Assembly: GCF_001894985.1 (NCBI RefSeq)
Contig: NZ_BCXG01000009.1
Coordinates: forward strand, 1-64,000
Length of the DNA stretch: 64,000 nucleotides
Reading direction: 5' to 3'
From: Rhodococcus tukisamuensis NBRC 100609
Lineage (GTDB): Bacteria; Actinomycetota; Actinomycetes; Mycobacteriales; Mycobacteriaceae
Shown here: positions 16,918 to 25,919 of the stretch, in pieces
Layout of the letters: the number at the start of each line of letters is the position of its first letter
Position numbering within the stretch: the stretch's first letter is position 1
The notes under the pieces: model-generated
Database searches by the model: none
What the model saw: the letters and a program-made list of their open reading frames with translations, nothing else
What the model was told of the DNA's origin: nothing
Translations under genes and position numbers: made by a program

Positions 16918-18408
16918 GTGACGACGACTGCAACCACAACCGAAACACCCGTGCCCACGCCGGCCCGGCCCGGGCGGCTCCGCGCCGCCTGGCGCCCCGA
17001 CCGGACGTCGGTGGCTCCGCGGGCAACCCTGGTCGCGGCCCTGGGGGCGGGTGCCGTTGCTGCGGTGACGCTCGACCCGTCCCTGGTCAGCATCGCGTAC
17101 CTGCTGGCCGGTGCGGCGGTGGCGGCCACGGCGTTCGTCACGGTCGCGCCGCGACCGACGGGCCTGCAGGTGTGGGCCGTCGCCGCCGCGCTCGCGTTGC
17201 TGGCCGTGGCGGCGATCCGGGGCGCGGGCTGGCTCGTCCTGGTGTGCGTGGCCGCGAGCTGGATGGTCGGTTCGGTCGCGCTGGTGGGGGGCCGGACCTG
17301 GACGGGCCTGGCCCTCGCCCCGGTTTCGTTGTGGTGCACGCCTACCCGGCTGGTGGGCTGGGTGCACCGCGGCCGGGCGCGGTACCCGAGCGCGTCCCGG
17401 GTGCGGCCGGGGCGGGTGCTGGCGGTGGCCGCGGTGAGCGCATGCCTGGTGCTGCTCTTCGGTGCACTGTTCGTCAGCGCCGACCCGGAGTTCGGCCGGG
17501 TGTTCGAATCGGTGGTACCCAGCGTGGGACTGGGCAATCCGATTCCGCACCTGGTGCTGGGCGTCCTGGTGGCGGGTGCGGCACTGGCGTCGGCCTACCT
17601 GCGCCGGCGATCGCCGCGGCTCGACGCGCTCGCCCCCGCCCCCGCGCGTCCGTTGGCCCGCTGGGAGTGGGCGGTGCCGGTGGCCCTGCTCGACCTGCTG
17701 TTCGCCGCCTTCGTCGCGGTGCAGCTGCGGGTGCTGTTCGGCGGCGACGGTCACGTCATGGGCACCGACCACCTCACCTACGCCGACTACGCACGCCAGG
17801 GGTTCTGGCAGCTGTCTGCGGTGACGGTGCTGACCCTGCTGGTCGTCGCGGTCGCGGTGCGCCGGATCGACACCACGGCGCCGCGCGACCGCCGACTCGC
17901 CAGGGTGGCGCTGGGCCCGCTGTGCCTGCTGACGCTGGTGGTCGTCGCGTCCGCGGTGCACCGGATGGCCCTGTACGAGAGCGTATTCGGGTTCACCCGG
18001 CTGCGGCTGGGCGTGATGGCGACGGAGCTGTGGCTGGGCGCGGTGTTCGTGGCCCTGCTGGCGGCCGGGGTGCGGATGACCGGTCGCTGGCTGCCGCGGG
18101 CGGTGCTGGCGTCGGCGGTGCTCGGGACGCTGGCCTTCGCCGCGATCAACCCCGACGGGCACATCGCCGACCGGAATGTGGCGCGGTACGCGGAGACCGG
18201 CAGCATCGACGTGTCCTACCTGCGGGGGCTGTCGGTGGACGCGGTGCCGGCGTTGGACCGGCTGCCCGAGCCGGTGCGCTCCTGCGCGCTGCTGGGGATC
18301 GGCGTCGGCGGCGGCGCATCGGGCTTCGCGTACAACGCCGCGCGCTCGCGGGCGGCGCAGATCCTGCGGGAGCGCCCGGTGGGGCCGTGCGACCTCGGTC
18401 GGTGGTGA
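16918..18408 (+). CDS. DUF4173/DUF4153-type polytopic membrane protein
   Basis: This 496-residue protein starts at GTG 16918 with GAGGAG eight bases upstream. It has a polar, Thr-rich N-terminus, roughly ten to twelve membrane helices and a soluble C-terminal tail. The segment H-L-T-Y-A-D-Y-A-R-Q-G-F-W-Q-L and, further on, N-V-A-R-Y are typical of the DUF4173 family. The first is followed by a helix rich in Val and Leu. The function is unknown. It follows the two-component genes on the same strand after 125 bp and may belong to their regulon. Confidence 0.78.
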   Translation: MTTTATTTETPVPTPARPGRLRAAWRPDRTSVAPRATLVAALGAGAVAAVTLDPSLVSIAYLLAGAAVAATAFVTVAPRPTGLQVWAVAAALALLAVAAIRGAGWLVLVCVAASWMVGSVALVGGRTWTGLALAPVSLWCTPTRLVGWVHRGRARYPSASRVRPGRVLAVAAVSACLVLLFGALFVSADPEFGRVFESVVPSVGLGNPIPHLVLGVLVAGAALASAYLRRRSPRLDALAPAPARPLARWEWAVPVALLDLLFAAFVAVQLRVLFGGDGHVMGTDHLTYADYARQGFWQLSAVTVLTLLVVAVAVRRIDTTAPRDRRLARVALGPLCLLTLVVVASAVHRMALYESVFGFTRLRLGVMATELWLGAVFVALLAAGVRMTGRWLPRAVLASAVLGTLAFAAINPDGHIADRNVARYAETGSIDVSYLRGLSVDAVPALDRLPEPVRSCALLGIGVGGGASGFAYNAARSRAAQILRERPVGPCDLGRW

Positions 18409-18462
18409 CCCGCCCCGTGCCGGGTCGCGGTGGCGGCTCGAAGTTTGTGGGATCGTTTCCCC

Positions 18463-18831
18463 ATGCCGGTCATCGCGCAGGTCTTCGCCGCCCTCGCCGC
18501 CCTGCTGCACGTCGCGATCTTTGCGATGGAGAGCCTGCTGTGGACGCGGCCGCAGGTGTGGAAACGGTTCGGGTTGACCAGTCAGCAGGACGCCGAGGTG
18601 ACGCGGCCGCTGGCCTACAACCAGGGCTACTACAACCTCTTCCTCGCGATCGGCATCGTGGCCGGTCTGGTCATCGGGGGAGTCGGCGGGCACGCGATCG
18701 TCGTGTTCTGCTGCGTGAGCATCATCGGTGCCGCGATCGTGCTGGCCTCCAGCGGTGCGGCGTACCTGCGGGCCGCCGCGGTGCAGGGGGTCTTCCCGGT
18801 GCTGGCGTTGCTCGCCGCGGCGGTCGTCTAG
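18463..18831 (+). CDS. DUF1304 family membrane protein
   Basis: This 122-residue protein starts at ATG 18463 and has four predicted membrane helices. H16 in L-L-H-V-A-I-F-A-M-E-S and N-Q-G-Y-Y-N-L-F-L-A are the family signature. An in-frame start at 18430 would add eleven unconserved residues. The role is unknown. It converges on the P450 gene 36 bp away. Confidence 0.85.
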   Translation: MPVIAQVFAALAALLHVAIFAMESLLWTRPQVWKRFGLTSQQDAEVTRPLAYNQGYYNLFLAIGIVAGLVIGGVGGHAIVVFCCVSIIGAAIVLASSGAAYLRAAAVQGVFPVLALLAAAVV

Positions 18832-18866
18832 GCGGGAGGTGGCACGGTCTCCCGCGCCGGCCAGTT

Positions 18867-20222
18867 CTAACCCTCGGCGCGAGAGAACTTCAGCCGCAGG
18901 CCCTTCGGGCGCAGCGTCAACGTCTCCTCGACGGCGAGCGCGTATCCGGGTTCGGGCTCGACGTCGAACCGCACGAGCAGCGTGGCCAAGGCGAGCGTCA
19001 TCTCGTGCAGCGCGAACTGGCGCCCGATGCAGGACCGGATCCCGGTGCCGAACGGCTTGAACAGTTCCGGCGCGCGGCCGCGGCTGTTCTCCGGAGCGAA
19101 CCGGTCCGGGTTGAACTCCTCCGCGTCGGACCCCCAGGCCGGATCGCGCTGGACGGCGAGCAGGAGCACGAAGACCCACTCGCCGGCCGAGATGTCGTGG
19201 CCGCCGAGCGTGGTGTCCTGCTTCGCCGACCGGAAGAACCCGGGCGCGGTCGGCCACAGGCGCAGCGCTTCGGAGATCACCTGGCGGGTGTAGCGCAGGC
19301 GCGGGACATCGTCGTAGGTCACCTCGCCGCTCGACACGACGGAGCGGGCCTCGGCGCGCATGCGCGCCGCGATCTCGGGACTCTGCGCGATGAAGTGCAG
19401 TGCGAACGCGAGGGCGTTCACCGAGGTTTCGTGGCCGGCCACCAGGAAGGTCAGCACCTGGTTGCGGATGTTCTCGGCGTCGAGCTCGATGGCGCCGTCC
19501 GGGTGCAGCATGCGGTCGAGCAGGTCGGACCGTCGCTCGCCGGTGGTTCGCCGCTCCTCGATCACCTCGTCGACCGTGCGGACCAGCAGTCCCTGGTCCA
19601 GCTCGTTCTGCCTTTCCTCCTTGCGTCGCAGCAATTTCCCGACGAACGGCAGCGGGAGAGCGGACCTCTGCGCGTGGGTCAGGGTGCGGCTCATCGCGCC
19701 GACCAACGGGTGCTCGGCGCCGCCGAACGAGTCGAAGGTGTACCCGAACCCGCAGCGGCCGATGACCTCGAGGGTGAGCTTGCCCATCTGCTCGACGACG
19801 GGCACGAATTCGCCGGCGCGGGTGTCCAGGCTCGTACACAGCTCGTCGACGACCTCGGTCATCGTGCCGTGATAGGAGACCATCGCCTCCTTGGTGAATG
19901 CCGGCAGCAGGACCTCATGGGCCTTCGCCCAGTTCGATTCCCAGTTGTAGGCCGTGAACAGGGCGTCGCCCACGACCGGCCGCAGACGCTCGAGCGGGCG
20001 GCCGACGAACTTCTCCCACACGGTCTCGTCGTAGACCTGCGCAGCCAGCTCCGCAGAACCGACGAAGGTGAGGTCGGTGCCCATGATCGAGCGGCGGTAG
20101 ATCGGTCCGATCTCCTCGAACCGCTTCAGCGTGGTCTGGTTCGGCGTGACCGTGTTCAGGCCCAACACGTCCCCCACGAACGGCACTCGGCGCGGCGGGT
20201 GGGGAATGGTCGTCTTCGGCAC
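18867..20222 (-). CDS. Cytochrome P450, CYP102 (BM3 heme-domain)-like, no reductase
   Basis: The protein has 451 residues from GTG 20222, with GGAGG five bases upstream. The I-helix A-G-H-E-T-S is at 262-267 and the K-helix E-x-x-R at E318/R321. The heme loop F-G-T-G-I-R-S-C-I-G has C398 as iron ligand. The heme loop and the C-terminal T-L-T-L-R-P-K-G resemble the Bacillus BM3 heme domain, which hydroxylates fatty acids. The fused reductase is absent here, so separate redox partners must donate electrons; none is adjacent. There is no N-terminal membrane anchor. The substrate is unknown; a fatty acid is an inference. Confidence 0.88.
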   Translation of the reverse strand: MPKTTIPHPPRRVPFVGDVLGLNTVTPNQTTLKRFEEIGPIYRRSIMGTDLTFVGSAELAAQVYDETVWEKFVGRPLERLRPVVGDALFTAYNWESNWAKAHEVLLPAFTKEAMVSYHGTMTEVVDELCTSLDTRAGEFVPVVEQMGKLTLEVIGRCGFGYTFDSFGGAEHPLVGAMSRTLTHAQRSALPLPFVGKLLRRKEERQNELDQGLLVRTVDEVIEERRTTGERRSDLLDRMLHPDGAIELDAENIRNQVLTFLVAGHETSVNALAFALHFIAQSPEIAARMRAEARSVVSSGEVTYDDVPRLRYTRQVISEALRLWPTAPGFFRSAKQDTTLGGHDISAGEWVFVLLLAVQRDPAWGSDAEEFNPDRFAPENSRGRAPELFKPFGTGIRSCIGRQFALHEMTLALATLLVRFDVEPEPGYALAVEETLTLRPKGLRLKFSRAEG

Positions 20223-20223
20223 T

Positions 20224-20271
20224 AGGTCCTCCTGTGGTCAGGCACGAAGGTCCTTCTGTGGTCAGGCGCGA
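20224..20271 (-). repeat. 24-bp tandem duplication carrying the P450 ribosome site
   Basis: Two adjacent 24-bp units (20224-20247 and 20248-20271) differ at two positions. The unit next to the P450 start carries GGAGG on the minus strand; the other carries GAAGG. The second unit overlaps the hisN stop codon. Confidence 0.8.
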
Positions 20272-21035
20272 AGGCGCTCGAGCACCGCGTCGTGCAGCAG
20301 CCCGTTGCTCGCGACCGCGCTGCCCCCGTGCGGGCCGGCGGTGCCGTCCAGCGACGTGAAGCGTCCACCGGCCTCGCGGACCAGCAGGTCGAGCGGCGCC
20401 AGGTCCCACAGCGACACCTCGGGCTCGGCCGCGATCTCGAGCGCGCCCTCGGCCAGCAGGCAGTAGGAGAAGAAGTCGCCGTAGCCGCGCACCCGCCACA
20501 CCTCGTCGGTGAGATCGACGAACTGGTCACGGATGCCACGGTCGCGCCAGCCGCTCAGGCTCGAGAAGCTCAGGCTCGCGGCACCCAGTCGGTCCACCGC
20601 GGACACCGAGATCTGTGCGGCCGCGCCGCCGTCGAAACTGGTGAACGCGCCGTCGCCGGCGCAGGCCCACCAGCGCCGGGTCAGCGCGGGGGCGCTGACG
20701 ACGCCGACCACCGGGACGCCGTCCTGCAGCAGCGCGATCAGCGTGGCCCACACCGGCACGCCGCGCACGAAGTTCTTGGTGCCGTCGATCGGGTCGATCA
20801 CCCACTGCCGGCCCTCGAACCGGGCGTCGCCGCCGAACTCCTCGCCGAGCACCGCGTCGTCCGGACGTTCGGCCGTCAGCCTCGCGCGCACCGCGCGCTC
20901 GACGGCCAGGTCCGCGTCGGAGACCGGCGTCAGGTCCGGCTTGTCGTCCACCTTCAAGTCCAGCGCGCCGAACCGGGCGCGGGTGATGGTGTCGGCGTCG
21001 TCGGCGATGCTCAGGGCGAGTTCGAGATCGGTCAC
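20262..21035 (-). CDS. hisN: Histidinol-phosphatase, inositol-monophosphatase fold
   Basis: This 257-residue protein starts at GTG 21035. Metal-binding motifs are clear: the E-E-F region (G-E-E-F-G-G), [12 protein letters not shown] and, near the end, S-L-W-D-L-A-P-L. These place it in the Mg-dependent, Li-sensitive phosphatase family. Rv3137, the mycobacterial counterpart by position near fadE24/23 and prfB, acts on histidinol phosphate. Related enzymes act on inositol phosphates, so the substrate is likely but not proven. The P450 gene follows 39 bp later on the same strand and may be co-transcribed. Confidence 0.82.
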   Translation of the reverse strand: MTDLELALSIADDADTITRARFGALDLKVDDKPDLTPVSDADLAVERAVRARLTAERPDDAVLGEEFGGDARFEGRQWVIDPIDGTKNFVRGVPVWATLIALLQDGVPVVGVVSAPALTRRWWACAGDGAFTSFDGGAAAQISVSAVDRLGAASLSFSSLSGWRDRGIRDQFVDLTDEVWRVRGYGDFFSYCLLAEGALEIAAEPEVSLWDLAPLDLLVREAGGRFTSLDGTAGPHGGSAVASNGLLHDAVLERLRA

Positions 21036-21141
21036 CGGACGAACCTACTCGACTGTGCCTCCGGACCGCCGTCCCGTGCGGGCGGCGGGCACCACGGACC
21101 GCCCCACGACGACCGCGGCACCGGCTGTCGGCGGGCACCGG

Positions 21142-21147
21142 TAGCCT
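21142..21147 (+). promoter_or_regulatory. Candidate -10 box for a leaderless prfB transcript
   Basis: TAGCCT ends 8 nt before the prfB GTG at 21156, and no ribosome-binding purine tract lies between. The spacing fits transcription beginning at the start codon. Confidence 0.45.
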
Positions 21148-21155
21148 TGGGAACC

Positions 21156-22259
21156 GTGCAACCCGACGTTTCCGCAGACCTTGCCGAGCTCGACACCACT
21201 CTCACCACGGTCGAGAGGGTGCTGGACGTGGATGAGCTGCGCCGACGCATCGACGAACTCGAGCATCAGGCAGCAGACCCCGACCTGTGGAACAACCAGG
21301 ACCACGCCCAGCAGGTGACCAGCCAGCTGTCCCACGCGCAGGCCGAACTGCGGCGCGTCGAGGGCCTGCGGCAGCGGCTCGACGAGATGCCGATCCTCTA
21401 CGAGCTCGCCGAGGACGAGGGCGGCGACGCGGTGGCGGACGCCGACTCGGAGCGGGCGAGCCTGCGCGAGGACATCGCGGCCATGGAAGTCAAGACCATG
21501 CTGTCGGGTGAGTACGACGAGCGCGACGCGCTGGTCAACATCCGCTCCGGCGCCGGCGGAGTCGACGCCGCGGACTGGGCCGAGATGCTGATGCGCATGT
21601 ACATCCGCTGGGCCGAGAAGCACGGCTACGGCGTCGAGGTCTACGACACGTCGTACGCCGAAGAGGCCGGCATCAAGAGCGCGACGTTCGCGGTCAAGGC
21701 GCCCTACACGTACGGCACCCTCTCCGTGGAGATGGGCACCCACCGCCTGGTGCGGATCAGCCCGTTCGACAACCAGGGCCGCCGGCAGACCTCGTTCGCC
21801 GAGGTCGAGGTGCTGCCCGTGGTGGAGACGACCGACCACATCGACGTCAACGAGAACGACGTGCGCGTCGACGTCTACCGCTCGTCCGGCCCCGGTGGCC
21901 AGTCGGTCAACACCACCGACTCCGCGGTGCGGCTGACGCACATCCCCACCGGCATCGTGGTGACCTGTCAGAACGAGAAGTCGCAGCTGCAGAACAAGGT
22001 CTCGGCCATGCGGGTGCTGCAGGCCAAGCTGCTCGAGGTCAAGCGCCGTGAGGAGCGGGCCGAGATGGACGCGCTCAAGGGCGACGGCGGCAGCTCCTGG
22101 GGCAACCAGATGCGCTCCTACGTGCTGCACCCGTACCAGATGGTCAAGGACCTGCGCACCGAGTACGAGGTCAACAACCCGTCCGCGGTGCTCGACGGCG
22201 ACATCGACGGCTTCCTCGAGTCGGGGATCCGCTGGCGGATGCGCGGGGAGCAGAACTAG
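21156..22259 (+). CDS. prfB: Peptide chain release factor 2
   Basis: This 367-residue RF2 ends translation at UGA and UAA. The tripeptide anticodon S-P-F (R-I-S-P-F-D-N) and the catalytic G-G-Q ([10 protein letters not shown]) are present. The N-terminal coiled-coil domain has [10 protein letters not shown]. The frame is continuous; the in-frame UGA and programmed frameshift known from E. coli prfB are absent. The downstream MscS gene starts at the next base, so prfB heads a run that may extend to smpB, with separate starts such as that of ftsE. Confidence 0.95.
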   Translation: MQPDVSADLAELDTTLTTVERVLDVDELRRRIDELEHQAADPDLWNNQDHAQQVTSQLSHAQAELRRVEGLRQRLDEMPILYELAEDEGGDAVADADSERASLREDIAAMEVKTMLSGEYDERDALVNIRSGAGGVDAADWAEMLMRMYIRWAEKHGYGVEVYDTSYAEEAGIKSATFAVKAPYTYGTLSVEMGTHRLVRISPFDNQGRRQTSFAEVEVLPVVETTDHIDVNENDVRVDVYRSSGPGGQSVNTTDSAVRLTHIPTGIVVTCQNEKSQLQNKVSAMRVLQAKLLEVKRREERAEMDALKGDGGSSWGNQMRSYVLHPYQMVKDLRTEYEVNNPSAVLDGDIDGFLESGIRWRMRGEQN

Positions 22260-23177
22260 TTGTCGGTCCTCGCGCTCAACCTGCTGCCGGAGAACACCAC
22301 GACCCTGAGCAACTGGTTGAGGACCAGTTTCCTGGAGATCGTGTTGTACGTCCTCGGCGGTCTGATCGTCGGGCGCTTCCTCAGCTGGGCCGGCAACCGC
22401 ATCACCGACCGCATCGACCTGAACTACAGCCAGGGCGACGCGCTGGTGCGCTCGGAGGCCACCAAGCACCGGCACGCGCTGGCGCAGGTGATCACCTGGG
22501 TGCTCATCACCATCGTCTACGTGCTGGTCACCGTCGAGGTGCTCCAACGCCTGGGCTTCGCGGTGTCGAGCCTGGTCGCCCCGGCCACCGTCCTCGGCGC
22601 CGCGCTCGGCTTCGGCGCCCAGCGGGTGGTGCAGGACATCCTGGCCGGGTTCTTCATCATCGCCGAGCGGCAGTACGGCTTCGGTGACGTGGTATCGATC
22701 ATGGCCGTCGGCGCCGGGGACGCGGCGCTCGGCACCGTCGAGGACGTGACGCTGCGGGTCACGCGCTTGCGCTCGTCCGACGGCGAGGTGATCACCATCC
22801 CGAACGGTCAGATCGTCAAGGTGGTCAACCTCTCCAAGGACTGGGCACGCGCGGTGGTCGACGTCCCGATCCCCGCGACGGTCGACATCAACCACGTCAA
22901 CGACGTGCTGCACAGCGTCGGCCGGGAGGCGTACCAGGACCCGGACCTCGAGCCGCTGCTGCTCGACGAGCCGTCGGTGATGGGGGTGGAGAGCATCGAG
23001 GTGGACACGGTGAACATTCGGATGGTGGCCCGCACCCTGCCCGGCAAGCAGTTCCAGGTGGGACGCGAACTGCGGGCCCGGGTCGCGGAGCGGCTGCGCC
23101 GCGAGGGGATCCTCGTCGGCCCGGAGCTGATCACCGACCAGCCGGTTCATTCCTCCCAGCCGGATCATTCCTCGTGA
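22260..23177 (+). CDS. MscS-family mechanosensitive ion channel
   Basis: The protein has 305 residues. TTG at 22260 directly abuts the prfB stop and is taken as the start, since no closer ATG exists. Three membrane helices are visible (about 22-42, 70-92 and 96-118). The pore-lining third helix has the Gly/Ala pattern G-A-A-L-G-F-G-A-Q-R-V-V-Q-D. The beta domain with I-P-N-G-Q-I and a soluble C-terminus follow. MscS channels release solutes under hypo-osmotic shock. Position matches Rv3104c in the mycobacterial prfB-smpB block. Confidence 0.88.
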   Translation: MSVLALNLLPENTTTLSNWLRTSFLEIVLYVLGGLIVGRFLSWAGNRITDRIDLNYSQGDALVRSEATKHRHALAQVITWVLITIVYVLVTVEVLQRLGFAVSSLVAPATVLGAALGFGAQRVVQDILAGFFIIAERQYGFGDVVSIMAVGAGDAALGTVEDVTLRVTRLRSSDGEVITIPNGQIVKVVNLSKDWARAVVDVPIPATVDINHVNDVLHSVGREAYQDPDLEPLLLDEPSVMGVESIEVDTVNIRMVARTLPGKQFQVGRELRARVAERLRREGILVGPELITDQPVHSSQPDHSS

Positions 23178-23638
23178 CCGCGGAGCAGGGGCCTGACTCG
23201 CCCGGTCTCGGCTGGTACGAGAAGGTGCCGAAGCGCCTTCTCGGCGGGCGTGTCCGGACCTCGACGGTGCTCCTCGTCGTCGCCTTCCTGGCGACGGCGG
23301 TGTTCTACATCTACCTCAATCCGCCGCCGCCGGAATCGGAACAGTCGCCCGCGCCGGTACAGACCACCGCCGAGCCCGAGGCGCCGCGGCAGCAGCAGTC
23401 GACGAGCCGGCCGCCGACCTCCACCACGCCCACCCCGACGACGCCGTCGCCGAGCCCGGGCGCCGAGCCGTCCGTGACCACGGAGACCACCCCGACGAAG
23501 CCGCCGCTGATCGTGCTGCCGCCCGGGATGACCATCCCGTCCGGGATGGAATTACCACCCGGCGTGGTGGGCGAGGCCCCGACCACGCCGACCACGCCGA
23601 CGTCGCCGACGCCGGAACCGACGCCGAGCACCCCCTGA
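23174..23638 (+). CDS. Pro/Thr-rich single-pass membrane protein
   Basis: This 154-residue protein has a short cytoplasmic start (G-L-G-W-Y-E-K-V-P-K-R-L-L-G), one membrane helix (about 33-49) and a long extracytoplasmic tail rich in Pro, Thr and Ser. The tail ends with P-P-G-M-T-I-P-S-G-M-E-L-P-P-G type repeats. Its GTG start overlaps the MscS stop by 4 bp. A Pro-rich membrane protein is at the same position in mycobacteria (Rv3103c). The function is unknown; a wall-spanning or divisome-linked role is only suggested by its position next to ftsEX. Confidence 0.75.
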   Translation: MTAEQGPDSPGLGWYEKVPKRLLGGRVRTSTVLLVVAFLATAVFYIYLNPPPPESEQSPAPVQTTAEPEAPRQQQSTSRPPTSTTPTPTTPSPSPGAEPSVTTETTPTKPPLIVLPPGMTIPSGMELPPGVVGEAPTTPTTPTSPTPEPTPSTP

Positions 23639-23705
23639 CCGAGGCCCGCTGACGGCCTGGCCTGCGGCCTCGTCGTTACCCGAATGGGCACGCCGTGAAC
23701 ATGGC

Positions 23706-23711
23706 TAAACT
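23706..23711 (+). promoter_or_regulatory. Candidate -10 box for a leaderless ftsE transcript
   Basis: TAAACT ends 8 nt before the ftsE GTG at 23720, with no ribosome site between. The 81-bp gap after the preceding gene makes a separate promoter plausible. Confidence 0.45.
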
Positions 23712-23719
23712 GGCTCCTC

Positions 23720-24409
<690 letters not shown>

Positions 24410-24466
24410 CCGCAACACCGAGCCAGCGCCGACCCACCCCGACCACACGAAGGACAGTCAACTCCG

Positions 24467-25372
24467 ATGCGTGCCAGCTTCATCTTCGGCGAGGTCCTCA
24501 CCGGCCTGCGCCGCAACCTGACCATGACGATCGCGATGATCCTCACCACCGCGATCTCGCTCGCCCTGTTCGGCGGTGGCCTGCTCGTCGTCCAGATGGC
24601 AGGCAAGACCCAGCAGATCTTCCTGGACCGCGTCGAGGTGCAGATCTTCCTCACCGACGACGTGTCCGTCTCGGACCCAGGCTGCACCCAGGACCTCTGC
24701 CGGAACCTGCGTGCCGACCTCGAGAACACCGACTCCGTGGTCTCGGTCCAGTTCCTCAACCGCGACGACGCCGTCGCCGACGCGAAGGACCGGGTGTTCA
24801 AGGACCAGCCCGAGTTGGCGTCGATGGTCAGCCCCGACGCGCTGCCGGCCTCGTTCAAGGTCAAGCTGTCCGACCCGGACCGGTTCGGCGTGGTCAACGA
24901 CACCTTCGCCAGCCGGCCCGGCGTGGACAGTGTGCTCAACCAGCGGGACCTGGTGGAGCGGCTCTTCAGCGTGCTCGGTGGCATCCGAAACGCCGCGTTC
25001 GCGATCGCGATCGTCCAGGCGATCGCGTCGATCCTGTTGATCGCCAACATGGTCCAGATCGCCGCCTTCACCCGTCGGGCCGAGGTGGGCATCATGCGGC
25101 TGGTCGGCGCGACCCGCTGGTACACCCAGCTGCCGTTCCTGCTGGAGGCCATCGCGGCCGCGCTGGTCGGCGCCGTCCTCGCGATCGTCGCGCTGTTCAC
25201 CGCGAAGAACCTGTTCATCGACGACGTGCTCACCGACGTCTACGACGCCAACATCGTGGCCAAGATCTCCAACAGCGACGTGCTGCTGGTCTCGCCGTTC
25301 CTGGTGCTGGTGGGCGTCGGAATGGCCGCCGTCACGGCGTACGTGACGCTCCGGCTGTACGTGCGGGAATAA
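24467..25372 (+). CDS. ftsX: Cell-division protein FtsX
   Basis: This 301-residue permease-like partner of FtsE has four membrane helices (about 22-42, 175-195, 225-245 and 270-290). A large external loop lies between helices 1 and 2 (about 45-170) and contains two cysteines in D-P-G-C-T-Q-D-L-C that may form a disulfide. In actinobacteria this loop binds NlpC/P60-type hydrolases such as RipC. E-V-G-I-M-R-L-V-G-A-T in the cytoplasmic coupling region is typical. Confidence 0.95.
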   Translation: MRASFIFGEVLTGLRRNLTMTIAMILTTAISLALFGGGLLVVQMAGKTQQIFLDRVEVQIFLTDDVSVSDPGCTQDLCRNLRADLENTDSVVSVQFLNRDDAVADAKDRVFKDQPELASMVSPDALPASFKVKLSDPDRFGVVNDTFASRPGVDSVLNQRDLVERLFSVLGGIRNAAFAIAIVQAIASILLIANMVQIAAFTRRAEVGIMRLVGATRWYTQLPFLLEAIAAALVGAVLAIVALFTAKNLFIDDVLTDVYDANIVAKISNSDVLLVSPFLVLVGVGMAAVTAYVTLRLYVRE

Positions 25373-25442
25373 GCAGTTGCCCGTTCGACCTATCCTGGTG
25401 GAGACACCGAACATCGCACGCGTGGACTGAAGGGGCCCAGAC

Positions 25443-25916
25443 GTGAAGGAAAAGGGCCGCAAGGTCATTGCAAGCAACCGCAAGGCTCGCCACAACTACA
25501 CGATCATCGACACCTACGAGGCCGGCATCGCCCTCGTCGGCACCGAGGTCAAGAGCCTCCGCGAGGGCAAGGCGTCGCTGGTCGACGCCTTCGCCACCGT
25601 GGACGACGGGGAGGTCTGGCTGCGCAGCCTGCACATCCCCGAATACACCCAGGGCACCTGGACCAACCACTCGCCGCGGCGCACCCGGAAGCTGCTGCTG
25701 CACAAGCGGGAGATCGAGCACCTGGTCGGCAAGACCCGGGAAGGCAACCAGACGCTGGTGCCGCTGTCGATGTACTTCAACGACGGCAAGGTCAAGGTGG
25801 AACTTGCGCTGGCCAAGGGCAAGCAGGACTACGACAAGCGTCAGGACCTGGCGCGGCGGACCGCGGAGCGCGAGGTCACTCGCGAGCTGGGGCGCCGTGT
25901 GAAGGGCATGCGCTGA
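25443..25916 (+). CDS. smpB: SsrA-binding protein SmpB
   Basis: This 157-residue protein starts at GTG 25443 (after G-G-G-C-C-C-A-G-A-C). It binds tmRNA and delivers it to stalled ribosomes. The OB-fold motifs [22 protein letters not shown] and [12 protein letters not shown] are clear. A basic C-terminal tail inserts into the empty mRNA channel. Its RNA partner, ssrA, is 4.5 kb downstream. It ends 3 bp from the convergent EF-G-like gene. Confidence 0.96.
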   Translation: MKEKGRKVIASNRKARHNYTIIDTYEAGIALVGTEVKSLREGKASLVDAFATVDDGEVWLRSLHIPEYTQGTWTNHSPRRTRKLLLHKREIEHLVGKTREGNQTLVPLSMYFNDGKVKVELALAKGKQDYDKRQDLARRTAEREVTRELGRRVKGMR

Positions 25917-25919
25917 CGC

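Noticed and set aside
21156-22259. Programmed frameshift in prfB
   Set aside because: The reading frame is continuous from the start; there is no in-frame UGA near codon 26.
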